Shown piece by piece: positions 1 to 5,055 of a stretch of 6,140 nucleotides of DNA. Made by a program: the position numbers and the translations under genes. The notes under the pieces are model-generated. The model was not told where the DNA came from, searched no databases, and saw only the letters and a program-made list of their open reading frames with translations. The first letter of the stretch is position 1. Each line of letters starts with the position of its first letter. The DNA is from CAYLNM01 sp964385045 (GTDB taxonomy: Bacteria > Planctomycetota > Phycisphaerae > Phycisphaerales > SM1A02): positions 1-6,140 of the forward strand of contig CAYLNM010000209.1 of the NCBI GenBank assembly GCA_964385045.1. Direction: 5' to 3'.

Positions 1-443
1 GCCGCGCCCGCCGCGCCCGCCGCACCCGTCGCCGCCGCCGCACGGGCCGCCTCCGCCGCGTCGAGCTGCCGGGCGAGGCCGTAGCCGCAGCCCGGGCAGG
101 CGTCGCGGGCGGCCGGGCACGCCCGCCGCAGGTGCGGCCGCATCACGTCGCCGCCGATCGTCACCGCCAGCAGCATGGCCGGCAGCAGCAGGGCGAGGGC
201 GATCGCCGGCAGCAGCAGCAGGCCGAGGGCGGGCGGCAGGACGCGGGCGAGGACCGCCCCGAGGCTCGCGGCGACCCCGAGGCCGCCGAGCACGAGTCCG
301 AGGGCGACGGCGACGAAGGCGAGGACGGGAGGGTCGAGCACCGCGGTGCGGCTCGCCCGGAGCCAGATCGCCCCGCGTCGCCACGGACCCGCCTCCACCT
401 CGCGGAGCTCCGGGTACGACCGGCTGCTGACGTAGATGCGCAT
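1..443 (-). CDS. Small membrane protein with C-terminal CPxCGY zinc-ribbon-like motif (3' end cut by window edge)
   Basis: I do not recognise a named family. Translating from the ATG at 443 down to base 1 gives 147 residues with no stop, so the C-terminus lies outside the window. The protein begins MRIYVSSRSYPELREVE, a polar head of about 35 residues. Two hydrophobic stretches follow at about residues 37-61 and 63-97, rich in Leu, Val and Ala, which I read as two membrane helices. Then comes a cysteine cluster, C109, C116 and C119, the last two within CPGCGYGL. CPxCGYxL motifs usually form half of a zinc ribbon and are frequent in planctomycete membrane proteins. The visible end is an Ala/Gly low-complexity run. 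The start is supported by GGAG nine bases upstream, and the gene begins 20 bp after the stop of the nuclease gene on the same strand, so the two are likely an operon. A function cannot be given. Confidence 0.72.
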   Translation of the reverse strand, partial: MRIYVSSRSYPELREVEAGPWRRGAIWLRASRTAVLDPPVLAFVAVALGLVLGGLGVAASLGAVLARVLPPALGLLLLPAIALALLLPAMLLAVTIGGDVMRPHLRRACPAARDACPGCGYGLARQLDAAEAARAAAATGAAGAAGA

Positions 444-452
444 GGCAGCGGA

Positions 453-456
453 CTCC
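453..456 (-). promoter_or_regulatory. Ribosome binding site of the left-edge membrane protein
   Basis: The minus strand reads CGGAG, then nine bases, then ATG at 443. This Shine-Dalgarno match sits in the 20-bp gap after the nuclease stop codon. It fixes the start of the membrane protein, whose reading frame is otherwise easy to miss because it has no stop in the window. Confidence 0.55.
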
Positions 457-463
457 GGGCGGC

Positions 464-1906
464 TCAGTCGATCCGGATCGTCTCGAGGAAGGTCCCCGGC
501 CGGGCCTCGAGGCCTCGCTCCTCGAGGCCGGAGGCGAGCGACGCCGCCGCCTCCGGCTCGCCGTGGACGACCACGAACCGCCGGTCGCCGGTGCGGATCG
601 CCGACGCCCAGTCCAGCAGCTCGCCGCGGCCGGCGTGGGCCGAGAGCCCGCCGACGGTGTGCACGCTCGCCCGCACCGCGACCGGCTCGCCGAGGATCCG
701 AACCGACCGCGCGCCCGAGACGAGCGTGCGCCCGAGCGTGCCCTCGGCCTGGTAGCCGACGAAGACGACGGCGGCGTTGCGGCGCCAGAGGTGGTGCTTG
801 AGGTGGTGCAGGATGCGGCCGCCGGTGCACATGCCCGATCCCGCGATGATCACCGCGGGGTCCCACGAGTCGTTCAGGGCCCGGGACTCCGACGCCTCGC
901 GGAGCATGTGGAGGCCGGGGAAGCTCATGGGGCCGTCGCCGGACGCCAGGGCGGCCCGGGCGGCCTCGTCGAAGCACTCGGGGTGCCGCCGGTGGATCGC
1001 GGTCGCGTCGATCGCCATCGGGCTGTCGACGTACACCGGCACCGGCGGGGCGACGCCGTCGGCGAACAGGCGGCGAAGCTCGTGCAGCAGCAGCTGCGTC
1101 CGACCCACCGCGAAGGCGGGCACCAGGATCTTCTCCCGGGCATGGATCGCGGCCGCGAGCAGCCCCCGCAGCTCCGCCTGCGTCTGCTCGCGCGGGCGAT
1201 GGTCCCGGTCGCCGTAGGTCGACTCGAGCAGCACCAGGTCGGCGTGACCGAACGTCGCCGGGTCGCGGAGCAGCGGGGTGTCGCGCGCCCCCACGTCGCC
1301 CGAGATCACGATCGTCCGGTGGCTCGCCGTCGCCCCGCCGACGGGGCCGACCGCGACGTCGAGCCGGATGCTCGCCGAGCCGAGGATGTGTCCGGCGTCG
1401 ATCCACGTCGCGCTGACGTCCTCGGCGACGCGGACCGGCTCGTCGTAGGCGACGGCCTCGAAGCGGCGCAGCACCGGGTCCACGTCCTCGGCGCCGTAGA
1501 GCGGCGCGACCGCGCCGCGTCCGTGTCGTCCCGGCCCGCCGGGGCGGCCGCGGCGCCGGCGTCGCCGCGCGAGGCGGCGGGCGTCCTGCTCCTGCAGGTG
1601 GGCGGCGTCGCGGAGGATGATCGCCGCGAGGTCGATCGTGGCGTCGGTGGCGAGGATCGGGCCGCGGAGCCGTTCGAGGTCGAGCGTCGGCAGCCGGCCG
1701 ACGTGGTCGACGTGGGCGTGCGTGATCAGGATCGCGTCGAGGTCCGCGGGGTCGACCGGCAGCCGGCGGCGATTGCGGGCCTCGGTCGAGGGGCCGCCCT
1801 GGAAGAGCCCGCAGTCGACGAGCAGGTGCGACCGCGGCGTGCGCACCTCGACGCAGGAGCCGGTGACGCCGCCGGCGGCGCCGTGCAGGGTGAGCTCGAT
1901 CGGCAT
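464..1906 (-). CDS. Beta-CASP metallo-beta-lactamase-fold RNA nuclease (YSH1/CPSF73-like, bacterial type)
   Basis: A complete 480-residue protein, a usual length for bacterial single-chain YSH1-type enzymes. Members cut or trim RNA in the cytoplasm using two zinc ions. All expected motifs are visible. The N-terminal lactamase fold has HAHVDH (H63, H65, D67, H68), the third-motif His in AGHILGS (H173) and the Asp in ISGDVG (D204). Beta-CASP motif A is ESTYGDR (E228), the cap domain follows with GSGMCTGGR at 356-364, motif B is SAHA (H424) and motif C is VHGE (H448). No active-site residue is missing. An unusual insertion, residues about 108-131, is almost pure Arg/Gly. The start MPIELTLHGAAGGVTGS is chosen because family members begin with this short strand before the GGVTGS loop; the frame stays open far upstream, but that part is antisense to other genes. 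No Shine-Dalgarno sequence precedes the ATG, so translation may be leaderless. It is followed 20 bp later by the membrane protein gene. The exact RNA substrate cannot be read from sequence. Confidence 0.94.
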   Translation of the reverse strand: MPIELTLHGAAGGVTGSCVEVRTPRSHLLVDCGLFQGGPSTEARNRRRLPVDPADLDAILITHAHVDHVGRLPTLDLERLRGPILATDATIDLAAIILRDAAHLQEQDARRLARRRRRRGRPGGPGRHGRGAVAPLYGAEDVDPVLRRFEAVAYDEPVRVAEDVSATWIDAGHILGSASIRLDVAVGPVGGATASHRTIVISGDVGARDTPLLRDPATFGHADLVLLESTYGDRDHRPREQTQAELRGLLAAAIHAREKILVPAFAVGRTQLLLHELRRLFADGVAPPVPVYVDSPMAIDATAIHRRHPECFDEAARAALASGDGPMSFPGLHMLREASESRALNDSWDPAVIIAGSGMCTGGRILHHLKHHLWRRNAAVVFVGYQAEGTLGRTLVSGARSVRILGEPVAVRASVHTVGGLSAHAGRGELLDWASAIRTGDRRFVVVHGEPEAAASLASGLEERGLEARPGTFLETIRID

Positions 1907-1915
1907 GACCGCGCG

Positions 1916-1921
1916 AGCATA
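1916..1921 (-). promoter_or_regulatory. Possible -10 element of the nuclease gene (leaderless transcript)
   Basis: The minus strand reads TATGCT, ending nine bases before the nuclease ATG at 1906. It is one of very few A/T-containing hexamers in the area and resembles a -10 box. No good -35 box lies 17 bases upstream. If used, transcription would start close to the ATG, which would agree with the lack of a Shine-Dalgarno sequence. This is a weak call. Confidence 0.2.
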
Positions 1922-1937
1922 GCGGCGGAGCACAAGG

Positions 1938-1949
1938 GGGATCGATCCC
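1938..1949. promoter_or_regulatory. Perfect 12-bp palindrome GGGATCGATCCC upstream of the nuclease gene (candidate operator)
   Basis: A 12-bp perfect dyad lies 31 bp upstream of the nuclease start codon, overlapping where a -35 region would fall if the TATGCT box at 1916-1921 is used. Position and symmetry fit a repressor or dimer binding site, but no second copy was noticed in the window and no regulator can be named. Chance occurrence is possible. Confidence 0.25.
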
Positions 1950-2218
1950 ACTGGCGGGGGGCGGCCCGCGCCGGTGAAGTGCGTGCGTCGCGTCGTCGGA
2001 CGGCGTCCCGGTCCGGGGCACCGACCGCCGGCACGCACGCTCGCGGAGGGCCGTGAGGACGGAGCGGGAGGAGGAGGAGGCCTCCGACGGGGATCGCCGC
2101 ACGCAGCCGCCGCGCGGACCGGACCGTCAGGACCGGAGACGGCTCGTGCATGGAGGAGGGAGCCCCGTGGGAGGACACGGCGAGGGTACCGGGGCGGACG
2201 CGATCCGCGCGTCCGTCC

Positions 2219-2255
2219 CGGGCCGTCGTCCGTGCCGGGGGCGGGCACCGGCCCG
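2219..2255. terminator. Strong interrupted hairpin, possible terminator or structured RNA
   Basis: The outer arms CGGGCCG (2219-2225) and CGGCCCG (2249-2255) pair over 7 bp, and the inner arms GTGCC (2232-2236) and GGCAC (2244-2248) pair over 5 bp around a 7-base loop. Only a 6-base bulge on one side interrupts the stem. It lies between the HMA-like gene and the nuclease gene, where a stop for the first could be expected. There is no T-run on either strand, so it is not a classical intrinsic terminator. Such stems also arise by chance in DNA this GC-rich. Confidence 0.25.
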
Positions 2256-2433
2256 CATGCGGCAGGGCGCCGGCGTGCCCGCGGTTCGGCGGCGAGTCGA
2301 GCCGGCTCGTCGCCTGGCCTCCGTGCCCCGCGGGCGGTCCGGCGGGGGCGGTCCGGAGGCCACCGGACGGCCGGCCGCCGCGCGTCGTCGCGTGATCGAG
2401 GCACCCTGCTCGCAGCCGCGTCGCCCACGCGGG

Positions 2434-2739
2434 TCACGCGGCGCGGACGCGCCCGCCGGTTCGGGTTCGCGTTCGCTCCGTCGCGTCGACCGCATCGGCG
2501 GCCGGGCGGCGACGGCGACACCGCGTCACCCGCTCGGCGGAGCACCCTCCCGACTCGATCGTCGACGCGAGGGTGGGCCAGTCGCAGCGGGCATCGTGTC
2601 GCACCACCGCCAGCCCTCGGAGCAGGCTCAGCTGGACCTCCTCCACGCCGTCGAGCTCGACGAGGCTGCGGTAGATCCGGGCCCACCCGCAATGGTCGCG
2701 GAGCCCGTGGAGATGCAGGGCGGTCACGAGCTCGGCCAT
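2434..2739 (-). CDS. Small HMA-like (heavy-metal-associated fold) protein without the CxxC metal site
   Basis: A 101-residue soluble protein. Residues 4-72 follow the beta-alpha-beta-beta-alpha-beta layout of HMA domains, which bind copper or zinc in metallochaperones and P-type ATPases: strand VTALHLHGL, helix GWARIYRSLVELDGV, strands EEVQLSLLRGLAVVRHD, helix DWPTLASTIESGG, then SAERV. The anchor residues of the family line up exactly (G12, then I22, L26, G31-V32, and the G of the IExxG helix end). In this alignment the two metal-binding cysteines fall on D15 and G18; a His-Cys pair (H16, C17) sits between them. The C-terminal 30 residues are Arg-rich and probably disordered. I chose the start at 2739 because GGAG lies seven bases upstream; an in-frame ATG at 2781 would add 14 residues but has no such site. 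The gene is divergent from the kinase gene. It could be a metal-independent adapter or a degenerate chaperone. The family assignment rests on pattern alone. Confidence 0.65.
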   Translation of the reverse strand: MAELVTALHLHGLRDHCGWARIYRSLVELDGVEEVQLSLLRGLAVVRHDARCDWPTLASTIESGGCSAERVTRCRRRRPAADAVDATERTRTRTGGRVRAA

Positions 2740-2912
2740 GGGGGGACTCCGATGCGCGAGGACGGGTGAAGCATCGATCACGAATGCTCCCGATCTCGCG
2801 CGCCCACGGCGACGCGGAGGATTCCCTGATCCGGGACGCGGCGGCCGGGAAACGCTCGTTCCGAGGGGCTTCGGAGGCCGGAGACGGGATCACCGAAGGT
2901 ATTCTCGGGGCG
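2740..2912. promoter_or_regulatory. Divergent intergenic region between the HMA-like gene and the kinase operon
   Basis: This 173-bp region must hold the promoters of both divergent genes if the kinase starts at 2913. No clear sigma-70 box pair was found. A TATTCT hexamer at 2900-2905 lies just before the kinase ATG but lacks a matching -35. A short dyad TCCGA/TCGGA surrounds a 6-base loop near 2850. If the kinase instead starts at the in-frame ATG at 2784, the gap shrinks to 44 bp, which is tight for two promoters. Confidence 0.35.
2747..2750 (-). promoter_or_regulatory. Ribosome binding site of the HMA-like gene
   Basis: The minus strand reads GGAG, seven bases, then ATG at 2739. The spacing is ideal, and this decides for the shorter protein over the in-frame ATG 42 bp further upstream. 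Confidence 0.55.
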
Positions 2913-4190
2913 ATGCCCGCGGAGCGTTCCATCCTCGCCCCCGCGCCGAGCAGGCGAGATGCGCCCGTGCACGACGTCAGAGACTCCCAGGCCGACCCGA
3001 ACCGTCGCGCCGCCGAGGCGTGGCACCGCGCCGTCGCGGCCATGCCGGTGGGCATGGCGGTGCTGGACGACCGCGGTCGCATCGTTCGGGCCAACGACTG
3101 CTTCGGCCATCTGCTCGGACGCGACGAGCGGACCCTGCTCGGGACGGACTTCGCGAGTCTCGTCCTCGGGAACGACCGCGAGGCCTGGATGCGCAACCGG
3201 GGCGAGGTGGTGCGACACGGCCGGACGCTGGTGGACCGCGAGCGGCGGTTCTTCCGGCCCGACGGCCGCATGGTCTGGCTCTCGATGTCGCTCGCGCCGA
3301 TGCCTCCGGCGGATCCGGGCGGCGATCCCGACGCCCGGATCGCGATGGCCCTCGCGGACGTGTCGCAGCGTCGCGCGCTCCAGGACGTCTTCGAGCAGGG
3401 ACAGGACGACCTGCGCCGGCTGGTGGAGCAGCGAACGGCCGAGCTCGAGGCCGCCCACCTCCGGCTCCGGCTGGCCGACCGCATGGCCGCGGTGGGCACG
3501 CTCGGGGCGGGGCTCGGGCACGACATGAACAACGTCCTGCTGCCGGTGCGGGCGCATCTCAACGCGCTGGCCGGCGCCGCCGACGAGGCGGGGCTCGGCG
3601 AGCACGTCGAGGCGATCCGTCAGAGCCTCGCGTACCTGCAGCAGCTGGCCGACGGCCTGCACTTCATCGCCCTCGATCCCGAGCGGGAGAACGCGAGCGA
3701 CGCCACCGCCCTCGACCGGTGGCTCGAGGACGTGCGCCCGATCCTGCGCAACGCGGTCTCGGGCGCGGTGGCCCTCGAGCTCGACGTGCCGATCGACCTG
3801 CCGCCGGTCGCGGTGGCGCCGCACCGGCTCACGCAGGCGGTCCTGAACCTCGTCGTCAACGCGGGCGAGGCGGTGCGGGGCGACGACGGCGACGGGGGAG
3901 GAACGGTGCGGCTGTGGGCCCGTCCCGCGTCCGTGCCGGGCAGGCTCCTGCTCGGCGTCTCGGACGACGGCCCCGGCATGAGCGACGAGGTCGCCCGCCG
4001 GGCGGGCGCGATGTACTTCACCACCAAGTCCCGCCGCATGGGCACGGGACTCGGCCTGGCCCTCGTGCGGATGGTCGCCGAGCGAGCCGGGGGAACCATG
4101 GACATTCGATCGGAGCCCGGGGTGGGGACGTCGGTGGTGCTGACGCTGCCGCTCGCCGACGAGGCGCCGATCGACGGAGCAACGAGATGA
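2913..4190 (+). CDS. Soluble PAS-domain sensor histidine kinase
   Basis: A 425-residue cytoplasmic kinase that should autophosphorylate on a histidine and pass the phosphate to the regulator encoded next. A PAS sensor domain spans about residues 36-152 (AVLDDRGRIVRANDCFGHLLG near its start, ALADVSQRR at its end). A coiled-coil linker follows at about 155-190. The H-box is GAGLGHDMNN with H203 as phospho-acceptor. The ATPase domain has an N-box LNLVVNAGEAV (N311, N316), G1 box DDGPGM (351-356), an F-box-like YFTTKS, and G2 box GTGLGL (377-382), all intact. No membrane segment is visible, so the signal is probably intracellular. The start is uncertain: ATG 2913 leaves room for a promoter, while the in-frame ATG at 2784 would add 43 residues without known features. 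Neither has a strong Shine-Dalgarno sequence. The stop overlaps the regulator's ATG by 4 bp. The PAS ligand cannot be deduced. Confidence 0.92.
   Translation: MPAERSILAPAPSRRDAPVHDVRDSQADPNRRAAEAWHRAVAAMPVGMAVLDDRGRIVRANDCFGHLLGRDERTLLGTDFASLVLGNDREAWMRNRGEVVRHGRTLVDRERRFFRPDGRMVWLSMSLAPMPPADPGGDPDARIAMALADVSQRRALQDVFEQGQDDLRRLVEQRTAELEAAHLRLRLADRMAAVGTLGAGLGHDMNNVLLPVRAHLNALAGAADEAGLGEHVEAIRQSLAYLQQLADGLHFIALDPERENASDATALDRWLEDVRPILRNAVSGAVALELDVPIDLPPVAVAPHRLTQAVLNLVVNAGEAVRGDDGDGGGTVRLWARPASVPGRLLLGVSDDGPGMSDEVARRAGAMYFTTKSRRMGTGLGLALVRMVAERAGGTMDIRSEPGVGTSVVLTLPLADEAPIDGATR
4176..4179 (+). promoter_or_regulatory. Ribosome binding site of the response regulator
   Basis: GGAG lies inside the last codons of the kinase gene, seven bases before the ATG at 4187. 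It supports the ATGA-overlap start, and therefore the long N-terminal extension of the regulator. Confidence 0.6.
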
Positions 4191-5023
4191 ACGCTGCCAG
4201 AAGGCTCATTCGGAACGGTGCGACCAACGAACGCGGGCACGCGGCCGGCGGGGACGGGAGCGTGGGACCCGCCACCGCCGTGGCGGGATCCACCCGGGCG
4301 AACGGTGGTCCCGGGGGTGTCGGAGCGGCCCGCCGCACGATTCGCGTGCTGTCGGTCGACGACCACGCCCTGCTCGTCGAGGGGCTGCGGGCGCAGTTCC
4401 AGGTCGAGGGCGACCTGGAGATCGTCGGCTCGCTGCCCGATGCGGGGACGCTGCTCGCCCGGGTGGACGAGCTCGCGCCCGACGTCGTGCTGCTGGACAT
4501 CGAGATGCCGGGGCCGGACGTCTTCGAGGTCGCCGATCAGCTGCGGCACCTGCGGCCCTCGGTCCCGTTCGTGTTCCTGAGCGCGTTCGTGCGCGACGGG
4601 TACCTGTCGGCGGCGGCGCGATGCGGGGCGGTCGGCTACTGCTCCAAGGGCGACGATCCGGCCACCATCGCGACCGCGCTGCGATCGGCGGTCGCGGGGA
4701 CGGAGGACTTCGTCATGACGCCGCGGGTGCGTGAGCGGGCCGCGGCGGCGCGGACGCGCGGCGGGGCGGGCCGGGCCGCGTCGGGGAGCGGCGGAGACGC
4801 CCCGTCGACCGTGGAGACCCGCCTCGACAGCCTGACCGACCGCGAGACCGAGGTCCTGCGGCTGATCGGCAAGGGCCTCTCGCGCTGCGAGATCGCCAAG
4901 GAGCTGCACCGCAGCCCCAAGACGATCGACGGCCACCAGGAGCGGCTGCTCCGCAAGACGGGGCTCACGTCCCGGGCCGAGCTGATGCGGTTCGCGATCC
5001 GGGAGGGCCTCGCGGAGGCGTGA
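4187..5023 (+). CDS. NarL/FixJ-type response regulator (receiver + LuxR helix-turn-helix)
   Basis: A 278-residue DNA-binding regulator, presumed partner of the kinase just upstream. The receiver domain covers about residues 51-170: RVLSVDDH gives the acidic pair D58-D59, LLDIEMPG gives the phospho-acceptor D104, FLSAF gives the switch residue S132, and YCSKGD gives the conserved K154. A 40-residue Arg/Ala/Gly linker leads to a LuxR-type helix-turn-helix at 212-276 (SLTDRETEVLRLIGKGLS, then EIAKELHRSPKTIDGHQERL). The recognition helix has DGH where most relatives have KxH. Family members are about 210-220 residues; the excess here comes from a 50-residue Gly/Ala-rich N-terminal extension and the long linker. 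The ATG overlaps the kinase stop (ATGA) and has GGAG seven bases upstream, so translational coupling is likely. Target genes are unknown; the convergent transporter and the divergent HMA-like gene are natural candidates by position only. Confidence 0.94.
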   Translation: MNAARRLIRNGATNERGHAAGGDGSVGPATAVAGSTRANGGPGGVGAARRTIRVLSVDDHALLVEGLRAQFQVEGDLEIVGSLPDAGTLLARVDELAPDVVLLDIEMPGPDVFEVADQLRHLRPSVPFVFLSAFVRDGYLSAAARCGAVGYCSKGDDPATIATALRSAVAGTEDFVMTPRVRERAAAARTRGGAGRAASGSGGDAPSTVETRLDSLTDRETEVLRLIGKGLSRCEIAKELHRSPKTIDGHQERLLRKTGLTSRAELMRFAIREGLAEA

Positions 5024-5029
5024 GCCGAG

Positions 5030-5045
5030 GCGCGGCGGACCGCGC
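5030..5045. terminator. Short GC hairpin between convergent genes, possible bidirectional terminator
   Basis: GCGCGG (5030-5035) pairs with CCGCGC (5040-5045) over a 4-base loop within the 32-bp gap between the regulator stop and the transporter stop. The placement suits a shared terminator. No T-run follows on either strand. A second small dyad TCACG/CGTGA (5056-5060 and 5066-5070) covers the transporter stop, as does a tandem GGGTCAC pair (5046-5059). Confidence 0.35.
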
Positions 5046-5055
5046 GGGTCACGGG

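Larger units (their letters stand above)
1907..2433. other. Gene-poor stretch between the HMA-like gene and the nuclease gene
   Basis: About 530 bp with no convincing gene. Open frames exist on both strands, but their products are Arg/Pro/Gly/Ala-rich with no domain pattern, as expected for non-coding DNA at this G+C. The stretch holds the palindrome at 1938-1949, an inverted repeat GCGTGCGT/ACGCACGC (1981-1988 and 2033-2040), the hairpin at 2219-2255, a direct repeat GGCGGTCCGG (2333-2342 and 2347-2356), and a 6-bp stem GTCCGG/CCGGAC at 2351-2368. No tRNA, rRNA or known riboswitch signature was seen. It may be a long leader of the nuclease gene, an unrecognised RNA, or the remains of a lost gene. 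Confidence 0.5.

Noticed and set aside
1..60. Repetitive GCCGCGCCC-like tract at the left edge
   Set aside because: It reads in frame as the Ala/Gly-rich end of the membrane protein, so a separate repeat element is not needed.
563..2056. Plus-strand 497-residue open frame opposite the nuclease gene
   Set aside because: It mirrors the nuclease codons, has Arg/Asp/Val/Ala-rich composition with no motif, and is explained by the GC-biased third positions of the real gene.
2127..2495. Minus-strand 122-residue open frame overlapping the end of the HMA-like gene
   Set aside because: Composition is Arg/Pro/Ala/Thr low complexity with no family features and no ribosome binding site noticed.
2053..2769. 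Plus-strand 238-residue open frame in the gene-poor stretch
   Set aside because: Arg/Gly/Pro-rich product without domain pattern, and its 3' third is antisense to the better supported HMA-like gene.
1907..3562. Upstream extension of the nuclease reading frame, which stays open on the minus strand for another 1.65 kb
   Set aside because: The added peptide is Arg/Ser/Pro-rich with no domain, runs antisense to the kinase and across the HMA-like gene, and the family start pattern begins at MPIELT. It is a high-GC artefact.
2738..4186. Plus-strand open frame upstream of the regulator that would fuse it to about 480 extra residues
   Set aside because: This part overlaps the kinase in another frame and is Arg/Gly-rich. 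The regulator's real start is the ATGA overlap with its own ribosome binding site.
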